64,000 nucleotides of DNA from Pollenia angustigena (GCA_930367215.1 OV884060.1:102386151-102450150); one strand, 5' to 3'; shown: positions 34,809 to 46,729, counted from the stretch's first letter. Notes: generated by a model from the sequence alone, not told the origin. A program made the numbers and translations.

Positions 34809-36318
34809 TTAAACAGTTTTAAACAATAACATCGATTGCATTCTAAGCATTTCCTGCATCATATTACCCATTGTGTTCGTAAAATTATTTACCGTTTGCA
34901 CTAATGTTTCCATGGTTTTTTCTAAACGACTTAAATTAGAAAATTGAGTTTCATCATTACTTGGTGAGGCACCTTGCATTGGCTCATGGTTTGATTTTAG
35001 GACGTTAGCGTGAGAGGTTCTGTTATTACTAGGCTGGGGGGCTTGAATTGCATTTGTGTTAACCTGATTTGTTACCTGCATTTGAGGGGGATTAGTTTTC
35101 GGTCCGACCGACTGCTTGACGATAGTGTATACAGGGCATCCTCTATAATTGGCAGTGTGATTACCGCCACAGTTGCTACATTTTTTTACGTTGGGGTCGG
35201 TTTTAGACTTGTCGCAAAGAACTGTTCCATGTAATTCACCACATACTACGCAAACAGGGGGTAAGTAGCAGTATGCCTTAGTATGGCCAAATTCCTGGCA
35301 GTTTAGACATTGAACAGGACCATTTCTTTTGTGCGCCTCCTCAATAGTTACCCTTCTGTACAGAATATATTTTAAATTATAAATTGGATGCGTTTCATTT
35401 TTTTTTGAGCTTAACGTCGCCGGGTTCAAGTTCCACTCGAAATAGTGGTTGGGGATTTTTTTCCCTATTTTTTATATTTGTTACGTTTTTAATTTTAAAG
35501 CCCTTCTCTTCCAAAAAAGCTTTAATTTCCCCTGGGTCTACGCATGAGTCTATGCCCTTGATTACTACCTGAAGACCTTTACTGCTCTTCAGTTGATACG
35601 TATAAAAGTTTTTATTCAGAGTCTCAAATCTTGTAATTACCTTTCGAAAATCATCCTCGTGATTCACCTGTATTTTAGTCTCGTTAATGATACCGCGTTT
35701 TATTGCAGCTACATAAAAGGAATTTTCACCTATCACCGAAATTAAACTTTTTATTAACTCATTAGAGTTTTGCTCTCTAGGGTATATCGGGGGTGGCTTA
35801 GACGATTTAATGACGTTTGGTGCTTCAGAGGATTCATCCTCCAGAATCGCGAAACGATTTTGTGTATTTATTTTATCAAAAGATGGTACTTTTGAGGCCG
35901 AAGCGACTGCTGCAGAGGTAGGGCTGCGTCCCCGTTTAAGCACTGTTATGTACCTGTCCATACCAACTTGTACTGTAGGCTTTTGACAACTTTTTACAGG
36001 GGGGTTTTCCATTGCATTTGTGTTTAAGTTCATGGTATCATTTCCCACTAAATTTGTTTTTGACTTCACGGCAATACTTGCTGGCCTGGCAACACTTGTC
36101 ACCAAATATTGTTGTAGTTTTTTTAATAAGTCACTATCCACCGTTTGTGTAAGTACCGAAGGTGAGAGGGAACGTGTTCGAGTAATTGGCTTAGCCGTTA
36201 AATAGTTTATATTGTTTTGTTTTGTTTTATTTATTTCTGCATTATTTTCATTTGCATTAACTAAAACGTAAACGTTTCTTTCATTTTGTCTTAGTGTTGT
36301 TTCACTGTTTGTACTCAT
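34809..36318 (-). pseudogene. Jockey ORF1 (gag-like nucleic-acid-binding protein), one frameshift
   Basis: ORF1 proteins bind LINE RNA in ribonucleoprotein particles. The first 307 codons (36318-35395) include a basic/Ser-rich head and the conserved region VVIKGIDSCVDPGEIKAFLE, typical of the segment just before the knuckles in Jockey gags. After an A9 run (T9 at 35398-35406 on the plus strand) the frame shifts. It continues as a 206-codon frame with three zinc knuckles: CLNCQEFGHTKAYC, CVVCGELHGTVLC and CSNCGGNHTANYRGC. It ends at 34809. Apart from this single shift the gene is intact. Confidence 0.9.
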
Positions 36319-37567
36319 GCAAAGAGTTGTTTTTGTTTTTCACGCGTTATTCGAAGGCGTTATTTAGGGCATGGAAAAAATGTATTTTTGCTCTTTTGAA
36401 AACGTCACGACATCATCTTTAAATTTTTGGAGTGACTGGCGAAGCTTATATTGTTGTAAAGGGCCGACCCATACAATTGCTTCCTGCCGTATTCAATCCA
36501 AACATTTTAAAACTTCTTAAAAATAGGGACAAAAACAACAATTTTGCAATTCATTTTTAAGCACTGATAACCTAATTACACAAAAATTTCTCTATCAGCG
36601 AACAAAAAATAAAAAGAAACAAAAGTAAATAAAGCAGAGTGTATCTAAGTTGGCCATGTCTTCAAGACAACGTCGAGGACGCGTACAAGACCCATAGTAA
36701 ATCCCTGACGACATTTCGACTTTTTCGAACAAAGGGCACTTAAGCCCACATTATTATGCATATTGTCGTTAATGATCATATGGGTAACAATGTGGTTAAA
36801 GTTGTCACTGGAGACTATATAAACGACTTTTTTTCTCATAAAGTCGTTAATGCCCGATTAGCGACATTACCTTAATAGTGTCGTTGATGACAATATTGTT
36901 GACACTATCTACGACTTAGTCGCCGATAGGTAAGTGACAATTAGGGATTTAACGAACACCGATACTGAGATTTGCCGATATATCCAGAATAAGGGGAAGG
37001 GGTAAATGGGTATGCCTTGATGATATATTTACTAAAATCTTTTAGGGTCTTGATGGGCTGTAAATTCCAACAAGTGAACTCCAAACTAATGAAATAGCCG
37101 ATGAGTTTGAGAGACTGTGCTCGAAAATAGTGGATACTGGATGTGTGGAGACAGTCAGACCTCCAATAGGCATGGGTTCTGAACTTAACATATCGTCGAC
37201 ATAATATGCAAACCTGTTAACGTCCAATAACTTTTAATGGAAACAGCAAACTTTTCATATTTCATATGCGCAGCTTGAGAGAAAACCTAAAAATAAAGTT
37301 GGTTTAACACACTTTAAGACTCAATTTGAAGAAAATCTACATGCTGGTCGACGAGGTGTATCTTTCTCTTCCACACGGCATTAAAATCTCAATTTACTTA
37401 AAAAGTGGATTTAGCAGGTTTGCATATTGAGCCTATGATATGGCAATGTAATCAGCAGGAACATTAATTTTTGTGTTTCTTGTCCTATCAATTCACGTAT
37501 TCCAATTGCACAATTAAAACATAGCCGCGAATAACGTTTTAAGTTACAAAATAATTATATTAAACAG

Positions 37568-37798
37568 GGGGCAAATTATGGCAGTCGTGATCGAATACTT
37601 TTTCGATTCGAAAGCAATTTTATTTTAGTCGATACTGAACGTATCGTAATTATTTTTTCAGTGTTATGAACACTCAAATAAATGTTTTACAACACTAAAG
37701 AAATAATTTCGATCCGTTCAGTATGAACAGAAAGAATTAGAACTAAAATTGCTTTCGAATCGAAAAAGTATTCGATCACGACTGCCATAATTTGCCCC
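37568..37798. mobile_element. 231-bp MITE in the left foldback arm, CAG duplication
   Basis: Inverted ends GGGGCAAATTATGGCAG, continuing TCGTGATCGAATACTTTTTC. CAG flanks both sides (37565-37567 and 37799-37801). The opposite foldback arm near 38566-38580 gives the empty site AACAGGCAGG once reverse-complemented, proving the insertion and a 3-bp duplication. A diverged relative is at 57412-57668. Confidence 0.85.
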
Positions 37799-37919
37799 CA
37801 GGCAGGACTATTTATTTTTTAATTTTTTTTATTATCAAAAATATTGATAATAAAAGCAAAACATCAAGAAATATTAATTTTAAATTACATACAAATTTAA
37901 AGTTTTGAATTTTTTTAGT

Positions 37920-38460
37920 AGAGGACAACGTTAGCGACCATTGCATGCATTTTGTCGTCAAAGTGGTTCGAAACACGACAAAATGCATGCAATGGTTACT
38001 TACGTTGTCCTCAATCAATTATTATTCAAGACATATTTAAAAAAATGTCTCCAAAAAAGTCGTAAATACGATTTTTAACACGACAGTATACACGTTTTCT
38101 TACTTAAGTTGTCGCCATCAATGTTATATAGGCGACAAATTCAAAAATGTTCGGAAGACATCATTGACGACATTTGCGTCTATGACCATTTGGCGTATTT
38201 ACGACTTTTTTGGAGACATTGTTTTAAATTTGTCTTCAAAAATAATTTATTGAGGACAACGTAAGTAACCATTGCATGCATTTTGTCGTGTTTCAAACCA
38301 CACTGACGACATAATGCATGCAATTGTCGCTCATCTTGTCTTCAATTAGACTTTATTGAGGACAACTTAGGCGACCATTGCATGTATTTTGTCGTTTTTC
38401 GAACCACTTTGACGACAAAATGCATGCAATGGTCGCTTACGTTGTCCTCTACTAAAAAAA
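37920..38460. repeat. Central repeats of the foldback: ACGACAAAATGCATGCAATGG
   Basis: At least six copies in both orientations of the ~20-bp palindromic-core word TTTTGTCGT / CCATTGCATGC surround the axis, several next to GAGGACAACGTAAG. They make the centre repetitive as well as palindromic. Confidence 0.75.
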
Positions 38461-38807
38461 TTCAAAACTTTAAATTTGTATGTAATTTAAAATTAATATT
38501 TCTTGATGTTTTGCTTTTATTATCAACATTTTTGATAATAAAAAAAAATTAAAAATAAATAATCCTGCCTGTTAAATATAATATAATTATTCGCGGCTGG
38601 GTTTCAATTGCGCAATTGGAAAACGTGAATTGATAGGACAAGAAACACAAAAAATAAATGTTCTTGCTGACTACATTGCCATATAGTAGGCTCAATATGC
38701 AAACCAGCTAAATCCACTTTTTAGGTAAATTGAGATTTTAATGCCGTGTAGAAGAGAAAGATACACCTCGTCGACCAGCATGTAGTTTTTCTTCAAATTG
38801 AGTCTTA

Positions 38808-39147
38808 TGGCCATTTTCTCATTAGGCGATTATCTTTTTTCCCAACGAAAAACTGCACATTAAAGAAATTTGGTTTTCTCAATGTCTCATTTGCTTCGTT
38901 TTAATCGCAAAGCTAACCGGCACTCTTCTGCCAATTATTTATTTTCCTTTTATTTGCCGCACAGATAAATTCAATCAGCTGACTCCCATCTTTTACATGT
39001 ATTTTGAGTGGCGTTGCCAGCTGAAAACTTTGTTTTTTGTCGGTATATTGAGAAACCCAAAATCGTTAACGGACAGTTTATCGGTCCAATAAATTTATGT
39101 TGACATTAAGTAACAGACAGTTTGTCGATACATTGAGAAAATGGCCA
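38808..39147. mobile_element. 340-bp MITE in the right foldback arm, TTA duplication
   Basis: Ends TGGCCATTTTCTCA and, inverted, TGAGAAAATGGCCA. TTA lies on both sides (38805-38807 and 39148-39150). The left arm at 37305-37325 shows the uninterrupted sequence with a single TTA. A 3-bp TTA duplication fits PIF/Harbinger, though TA-duplicating families cannot be excluded. Confidence 0.8.
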
Positions 39148-39664
39148 TTAAAGTGTGTTTGTTGTTTCCATTAAAAGTTATTGGAAGTTAGCAGGTTTGC
39201 ATATTATGATTTTAGTAAATATATCCTAGAGGTACATATACCCATTTACCCGTTCCCCTTATTCTGGATATATCGGCAAATCTGAAGTATCGCCAATATA
39301 TCAGTATCGGTGTTCGTTTAATCCCTAATTGTCACTTACCTATCGGCGACTAAATCGTAGATAGTGTCAACAATATTGTCATCAACGACACTATTATGGT
39401 AGTGTCGCTTATCGGGCATTAACGACTTTATGAGAAAAAAGTCGTTTATATAATCACCAGTGACAACTTTAACCACATTGTTACCCATATGATCATTAAC
39501 GACAATATGCATAATAATGTCGCTCACATTGTCGTTTACGATTTAAGTGCCCTTTGTTCGAAAAAGTCGTCGATGATTTGCATGGGCTGTCGCCAACATG
39601 TCGTCAGGGATTTACTATGGGTCTTGTACGCGTCCTCGACGTTGTCTTGAAGACATGGCCAACT

Positions 39665-40734
39665 GGGTATTTCCACATTCATACACACATACATACATGC
39701 ATACATACATATTTTAATTTAAGCCACATTAAAAATTGTACATAAAATTTAAATCGAAATGTACATTTCAGTTTACAATTCAAATTAAATGTTGAAAAAT
39801 ACGGACATTTATAGAGAAATATGTATATGCTTATCTGAATAAAATTAAATTTCGCTCACGTTAATTTCTAAAATAAAGCTACCAAATGTAGTTTCTCTAT
39901 ATATTTCAGATTTGCTTAATATTTCTCAAAACTTGAGCTAAATTATTTTAATAATATGTATTTTTATCTTCTTCGTTATACTTTAGAACTCTTTCATTAA
40001 AAATTTTAATTTTACTTTTTTGCCCAACAACTGAGTTTATTTTAGCCACGATGTCACAATACTATGGTACTTTGTAAATTTAAGTCTCTTTAAGTGTCAA
40101 AAGGATACGAGTTTAAAAATATTGTATAAAATACTTGGTAACAAAGTGCTTTTTATGTTGAATGCCAACATCCGTTTCACGTTACATTAAAATTTCATTA
40201 AATATTTTTTGTTGTTGCCCAACACTTTGTGCTATTAACAGAGAGCTTTTTAAATAAGACATTAATTTAAAATGAAATTTTTACGTTGACTAAACGTAGC
40301 TCAGTGGGGAATTTAAAAGAAAGAGAAATAAATCTCAAGTTTTCAAGCGGATGATACGATTTGGATATACATAAATGGTGTACAAAAAAAAAAAAAAAAA
40401 AAAATGTATCGGTACAAAGGATTAGTTTTTTGGTCCGATTTGCAAAAAATGTCATAAAAAGCCAAACTGATCAGAAATGCAAGTTTTGACAGGTGAATTT
40501 TAAAAGTAGAAATGTGACATAGATGCTATCCACGCGGTGAGATGGTGCGGGGAAAGGTGTTACCAGAACAGCTAAGGTGTCCTGTATTACAGTTGCCATG
40601 CAACCAGGCATGAATTCGTATGATAATTTGTTAAGAATCGGAAAATGAAATTCTTGCAACAATTTTACACCAAGGCTAAATTCGTTCATATAAGCATAAT
40701 TTCCGTCAATTCTCCTGCGGAGGAAAAAAACGAC
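39665..40734. other. Gene-free stretch with a CATA microsatellite
   Basis: ACACATACATACATGCATAC-type repeats at about 39680-39712. An A22-like run occurs at 40385-40404. No coding signal. Confidence 0.5.
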
Positions 40735-41546
40735 GAAGTCAAGTAAGCTTTCTACGTGCGTCTATAAGAACGGCACGATGACTGCTCCAGCCATGACGTT
40801 AAAGTAGTTCAAGGCTAAATTAGGAAGAGAAAGTCAATTTGAACCCAAGGAGGGCAAGTACAGCTTCTACGAAGAGACAACCGATAACGGTATGAGGTTG
40901 ATCTCTTCCTTGCGGCGGTGCAGAACATGGTGATAAGCAGCACCAGACTTTAACCCTCAAAGCGACTTGGATATCGTCTGATCTGAATACCAGAAACCAG
41001 ATCGACCACGTTGTAGTATAAAGAAGTAAGAAGGTGAGAACACTAATTTGTGTATTTCAAAAAGCATAGATATACACAGAAAAAGTTGACGTCACGAAGC
41101 TGCGGATAGAGCACTTAAATAGAGCACTCGTTGCTCCCCGCACAATAGCAAACTATTACCCAATCCATAGAAACTGCTTCCAAATCCATTCTTCGGTTCC
41201 AAACAGCTTCGCCATTAAACCCATGGTACGACCAGAATTGCCGCAACGCTACAGCAGAGATAAATGCAGCACATATGGCAACACTGCAGTCGGTAGCTAC
41301 GCGAAGTGCGCGGGATAGGTATCGGAAGAGAATAAGAGAATAGGTGTGTGTGTGTGATGAGGTTGAGATGTACAGGAGTCGAACTTAAGCCGGATCATTT
41401 TCCCAAGAAAAAAAGATTCAAATGTAAAGGGTAGGTTCTGACATCCCCCCCTTTAAGGACGAAGAAGGAAATGTGGTGACGGATTCAGAAAACGTGTTGA
41501 GGTTATGGAAAGAACACTTTTATAAGCTGTTGGTATTATACCTGAT
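40735..41546 (+). pseudogene. LINE endonuclease and linker, RTE/CFDP2-like, first part
   Basis: In shifting frames the sequence reads SSHDVKVVQG, KLGRESQFEPKEGKYSFYEE, TTDNGMRLI, AAVQNMVISSTRL and TRNQIDHVVV. This is the order of the second half of an AP-type LINE endonuclease of the group whose domesticated relative is annotated CFDP2. Then follow linker words NPWYDQNCRNATAEINAAHM, ATRSARDRYRKRIRE and KDEEGNVVTDSENVLRLWKE, HFYKLL. The frame breaks repeatedly. It is cut at 41546 by a DNA element and resumes at 43949. Confidence 0.75.
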
Positions 41547-41718
41547 CAGTGATGCCATCTATTCACAACTAAAAATTGCTAAATTTTTAGTATAAAAAGG
41601 CAAAAAAAAAATAATGAATTAACAAGATTATATAACTACAATCGCATCAATATTAATAGATAACTTATAACATTTATTAACTTCATTGAAATTATTTTGT
41701 TTGTACGAATACATTTTT

Positions 41719-43682
41719 ACACTCAAAAAAGTTTTACATTAACTGGTTGTAGTTTGTTTTAACATTTTTCCGTTTAGTTAAAATTAAACCAAAATATAGT
41801 TATTTTAGTACGAAAATTATTTTTTAACTTTTAAGGCACGTTGTTTAGAAAACAAATTACAAAAGACAAACGAAATTTCCGTTCATTTAAAATAATCAGC
41901 TGTTTTTTTTTTTTTTTTGTTATTTAAAAAAAAAAAAACATAGTTTGTTTGATTTGTTTTTCATAAGAAAAAAAAATCGACTTCTAAAAGGAAAACAATT
42001 TTATTTTAAAAATTGTCCGGAAAAATAGACAAAATAAATTGGTAAGTATAAACTGTTTTTTAAATATCTCGTTTTTAAATAATATAAGATTATATTTTTT
42101 CAGGAGTGGTATAGTTCCAGTTATACGGAAACCCCTATTCCTGAGTTAATCGACTAAAGGCAAACCAGTGAAGAAATAAGCAATGCTATGATTCTTTTTA
42201 TGAGGACAGTGCACAAAAACGTTCTCAGAAAGAATAATGATAACTATTCGAACTCCAATAGAATGGTTGGAACTCCAATAGAATGGTTGGAACTCCAATA
42301 GAATGGTTTTTATTATTCTTTTCTGAGACCGTTTTTGAGCACTATCCTCATAAAGAGAATCATAGAAGTGAAACATCTAAATGAGGTTGCCAAGTAACGG
42401 GCTTTGATTGCAAATCTTGTTTTTTTTCAATTATACTTTCTAGCACGCTTCATCATCCTGCTGAAACTCTGTCCGTCTGTATGTGCAGAAATCTCTGCTG
42501 GAGCTCAAAGCAAGTTTGGTGGTAAATTATGTATGCTGACAGAATCTTCTTAATCAGAGTCAGTCAGTTTGGTCATCATTGGCGGTGTCAAGTGGAAGTA
42601 AAAAAATATATAAATCTTTACCCTGGTTGTCGTAATTATCGTCTTCTTCTAGAATTGTGGCGATGTCGTGCAGCGTTATTATAAGCTATAAAGCAAAAAA
42701 AAAAAAAAAACATTTGTATATATTGCTCATGCATAGACCTACTGTACCACATGAGGTACACCTACTTTAGAGTATAATATTTCTCGTTAAAATACCAATT
42801 TCTATATTTTTTTGTGGCACTAACATACAACGTAGTCATCTATTCTAAATGATACATGCAAATATTAGAATTCCCGATAAATTAAGATCAAACTTACCTT
42901 TTGAAAGACATTGTATTTTTTTTTTTACTTTTCTGCCGGGGTATTTTTCTGAAATTTTGCACAAATCTGGATAAAATTTTTTATTTTTTATTTTTCACTT
43001 ATTAAAAACACTTAAAAGTAATACCTTCAACTTAAAAAGAAAAAATATTATCAATGGTTATCATTGAGACGATTTTTTAAAGTTACTGTACCACATGGGG
43101 TACGGCCGGTCTATATTACATACATATATATATAAGGACAAGACTTATATGTATTCATAAGTACACATATATCACTAGCTACTTAGGCTATAAGTTAATA
43201 ATTATAATACGTTAATTTTAAATAACCTTTTTTTTAAAACTTACATACTATATAAATACATAATAAATAAGTATTATGAGTTCTGTATTTTTTTATTGTT
43301 CTTTTCAGACTTGTTACACGCTCCAGTTAAGAATTTTTTCTTTTTACTTATTTTTAAGCGTAAAAGTTCTTTTTGTAAATATACTTTGTGCTATAAAAAT
43401 AAAAAATTATTAGTTTTCTTTGTAGTTAAAAATTAGAAACAAAAGTAAATATCCGTAATTTTTACGGAAATTGTAGTTTGTTTTTTTGATAGTTAAATTT
43501 TCGAAACAAAGGTTAAAATCGGTCATTTCTACTGTAATTAGTGAGTTATTTTTTAACATTTAAAAATAAAAGTATTTTTAGTCTGATTTAAATGAAAAAT
43601 TAGTTGACCGGGTTTTAAATGTATTTTCATTTGTTTTATATTACATTTTACGTTGATTTTACCTACATAATATTTTGAGTGT
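41719..43682. mobile_element. ACACTCAAAA-ended element, long copy
   Basis: Begins ACACTCAAAAAAGTTTTACA and ends ACATAATATTTTGAGTGT. Its start (ACTGGTTGTAGTTTG) and end match the 389-bp copy at 8430-8818, but about 1.6 kb more is present. That extra sequence includes the hairpin at 42186-42366 and two GTACCACATG[A/G]GGTAC palindromic words (about 42745 and 43088). Non-coding. Confidence 0.6.
42186..42366. repeat. Hairpin with three tandem 20-bp repeats at its tip
   Basis: Arms at 42190-42238 and 42312-42362 are imperfect inverted copies (TATGAGGACAGTGCACAAAA). The loop is three copies of GGTTGGAACTCCAATAGAAT. Confidence 0.7.
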
Positions 43683-43948
43683 AGCAACAACAAAATAAAC
43701 ATAAGAACAATTTTTTGAACAACGAAAATTTCAAATTATCGACAATTTCATTGTAAAAGTTATTGTCTTTAACTAATAAGAAAAAGGTAAACTCAACTAC
43801 CAAAAAATTTTAAATTATGGTCAAAAATGTTTAAAAACTTGACGGAAATTCGGCTAAATAAAATTGGCTTAAATGATTTTTTCATGACTAAACGAGATAA
43901 AAAAAATGTCTAACATCTAGCCACTTAATGGCTAAAATGGTAACACTG

Positions 43949-45205
43949 CCTCTGATCTAATAACTGCCGATGGTATTGTATGTGACACGTAATGTCAAGC
44001 TGATAATCGAACGATTGAAGAAAAACGACAGTCTGTCCGCTGAGCTTTCCAAGGACGGAGGCGATGAGTTAATATGGGGCATGCATGAACTTACCAGGGC
44101 AATTTGGTTGGAAGAACGCATGCCTAATGATTGGAAGTTCAGCGTGTTATGTCCCATGCACAAGAAGGGAGAAACAAAGAATACTCTCCTTCCCATGTCA
44201 TACAAGATTCTATGGAACATACATATTATGTAAAATACCAATGTGGCTTTAGACCTGGAAGATCTCCTACCGAGGAGATATTGATACTCGGCAAATCCTC
44301 TTCGTCGTTTACAAGGCCGTATTTGGTAGCCCGATACGCACGAAGGTGTATGAGGCTGGGTCCGAGTTTGGTATCCCTGCGAAATTGATAAGACTGTGCA
44401 GGATGACCTAACCTAACATTCTGTCGGAGAAAACAGTACGCGATACGGCAGTTAACACACCAGGCACAATTTATATAGGAACGCACGTGCTACTCGTATA
44501 GGCTGACGACATCGATATTTTGCAACTGCTACCTTCACCGATATCGATTAGAAATCAGAGAAAATGGATCTGAAAGTTAATGAAGCAAAAACTAAGTTAA
44601 TGTGTTCTACATACATACAAGCAGGCTACGAAAGTTGGACAACAAGGTAACGGTAATAATTACAACTTTATGGTAGTAAAATATTTCATTTACCACGGTA
44701 TCGCCAGTCAAGTCAAACTAATAACTGCAGCTTGGAACGGAGAATAATAGAAGCTAACAGATGCTATATGAGCGTAAGTAAGCAGTTAAGAAATAAGGCC
44801 ATCACTCGCCAGACAAAACTTACACTCTACAAGGCTCTTATATTGCCCGTGCTATTTCACGGAGCTGATGCATTTTGCACAGGCATATAAAGCTATTCTT
44901 TGGGTGTTCGTGAGAAAGATTATTTGCAAGATTTATCGACCAATCTGCGTTAGTGAAGAAATTTGGCATCGTATGAACCATGAGCTGTACGGCAACTTTT
45001 ACATAGTAAAACGTGTTAAACTGCAAACGCATTGACTTGGACATGCAGTGAGAATATATGAAAGTGATTCAGCAAGAAAACGTTCGAATGAATCGCTGGA
45101 ACGACCAGGTTCAGAAGAATCTCTCAAAACTTGGAGTAGAAAATGGGAGAATTTGCGCATAAGATCAAAGCGCTTGAAAAAATATTTCACGTTCGGCTAG
45201 TCAAG
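43949..45205 (+). pseudogene. LINE reverse transcriptase and C-terminus, second part
   Basis: Continuation of the LINE at 40735-41546. It reads IIERLKKNDSLSAELSKDGG, DELIWGMHELTRAIWLEERM and PNDWKFSVLCPMHKKGETK, then YQCGFRPGRSPTEEILIL. A degraded catalytic ADDIDI box is near 44500. Later come KVNEAKTKLMCST (about 44573), SVSKQLRNKAITRQTKL, LYKALILPVLFHGADA and NHELYGNFYIVKRVKLQTH. These are reverse transcriptase and post-RT motifs of non-LTR elements; the exact clade (RTE-like from the endonuclease) is inferred. Many stops and shifts; a deletion removes the core between the GFRPG and ADD boxes. Confidence 0.75.
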
Positions 45206-46729
45206 TAAATAGTTTGTAATCCAGGCCTATTAAGTAAGTTTGATTGAACAATAAGTTTTGCATATACTGCAGTTTAGCATTCAAGTTTTTAACAAAAAAT
45301 TTTATTTTTATACCCTTCACCTCTAGTGATGAATGAGGGTATATTAAGTCAGTAATATTCACCTTAGCCCCGAAAAAGGCATATCGCACCGGTTCCTCTA
45401 AAATAAGTTAACTCAAACTTTATAAATTTTCAGTAGAGACAAGAACTATTTTATTTGTATATTGACTCTTACATCGCAAACAGGGATAGAAATAAATTAA
45501 TCCCTGATTTTTACAGTGGGCAGATATAACCACTGTTTATCGTATTCTCGCAAAAATTGAAAATATGGTAATTTTGGGACGGCTCCCTTTAGAGGAACCA
45601 GTGCAATAATCTTATTATGGATCCTTGAGTCGATTTAGCCATTTCCGTCTGCTTACTTCCAACAAACTCAACAAATATAACAATTTTTGTATCAAATTAT
45701 TTCGGCTTATCTTTAGCCGTGTGGTTCATTAGGAAAGGAGTTATACCCCGAAATGTAAAATAAAACCTCCTTAATAAATTTATATTTTTGTAACAATAAC
45801 TAACATAAATTATTGGTGGAATGCACCGATTCTCATTAGGTTTTGCACTAGTTCGTTCTACATGACTGAAAAATAGTTCTAAATCTTGTCAAGATCGGTA
45901 CATAATTTACCACAGGCCCCATATAAAGCCCACTGTCGGAAAACACATAAATATTCTTTAAAATTTGGCGCAATATATTTTGATAAGACTTGAAATCACA
46001 CAAGAAATTCATAATTATTATATACGCCTAAAACCATTACGAATAATGCTATTGTGGTAAACTTCTAATTTAACTTAATATGGTTGGTAATAAGACCATG
46101 CAGTTTTGTGATAATCGGACCATTATTTACCATAGATCCTATAAAAGCAATTTAAATGGAATAAAATCTTAATAAAAATTAAAAAAATCTGTGTTATAAT
46201 TAAATGTAATGTAGGTTTATAGTACATACTAACGAATTTTGTCATTATCGATCCACAATATATCATGGTCCACTATAAAATCCCTTCATGAAAACACTTT
46301 AAGTCCCCTAAAATTGAAACTATTCTAAATCTGCAACGAGTGGTTATAATGTGGGGTAAGTTTTTATCAGAATTGGGTCAAAGTTAAAGCCCTTTTTTGA
46401 AATATTCAAACTCACTGTGAAGTGTATCAAAGATTCGAATATAGCACTTCTACTTGTATACATATTTCGGGCTCTTAGGAGGACTTCAGTTTAGTAGTAA
46501 ATGCAATTTTATTGTTAAATTTGTTCTTACTTGTAGTACAATATATGTTTGTATGTACAAAATAAAATTTTTCTGAATTGTTGAAAATTATTAATTCTAA
46601 CAATGAATACCTTTCATTTGGGTACTCAAAACTACTCCATAATTTCAACAAATTATTTTTTAAATTTTTAAGCAGCGCTTCAAAGACAAACTCTGCCTTT
46701 TATACCCTTCACCGCAGGTTGTAATTATA
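45206..46729. other. Gene-free stretch
   Basis: Contains TATACCCTTCACC words (45309 and 46700) shared with 49068, marking an older repeat family into which the next element inserted. No gene or tRNA seen. Confidence 0.45.

Larger units (their letters stand above)
32122..36351 (-). mobile_element. Jockey-clade LINE, near full length, with target duplication
   Basis: The order on the minus strand is a short leader, ORF1 (gag-like), ORF2 (endonuclease plus reverse transcriptase), a ~140-bp 3' region and a poly(A) tail seen as a T run at about 32129-32141. CGCGTTATT at 36343-36351 and 32122-32130 forms a 9-bp target duplication, placing the 5' end at 36342, only about 24 nt before the ORF1 start. 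It may be slightly 5'-truncated or have a very short leader. Damage: one frameshift in ORF1; a stop, internal deletion and shift in the endonuclease. The reverse transcriptase part is intact. Confidence 0.9.
36648..39664. mobile_element. Giant 3-kb foldback element
   Basis: The left arm (from 36648) and right arm (to 39664) are inverted copies over nearly their whole length, with the axis near 38.1-38.2 kb. Outer ends share AGTTGGCCATGTCTTCAAGA and then GACAACGTCGAGGACGCGTA. Paired inner segments include GGGCACTTAAG..., TATCCAGAATAAGGGGAAGG, CTGGTCGACGAGGTGTATCT and ATTCGCGGCT. The arms differ by smaller insertions on each side (37568-37798 and 38808-39147). Flanks GTGTATCTA and GGGTATTTC agree at 6 of 9 positions, a weak hint of a 9-bp duplication. 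No transposase is encoded. The arms are rich in GTCG/CGAC and the centre in GCATGC-containing repeats. Confidence 0.85.
41547..43948. mobile_element. hAT-type insertion inside the LINE
   Basis: Left end CAGTGATGCCATC, right end inverted CAGTGTTACCATT, a plausible hAT terminal pair. Flanks TACCTGAT and CCTCTGAT agree at 5 of 8 positions, consistent with an aged 8-bp duplication. It separates two LINE parts that are adjacent in the normal gene order. The interior is mostly another inverted-ended element (41719-43682). Confidence 0.6.

Noticed and set aside
37042..37227. Short open frames in the foldback arms
   Set aside because: Appear in one arm only or with different stops in the other, as expected for non-coding sequence.
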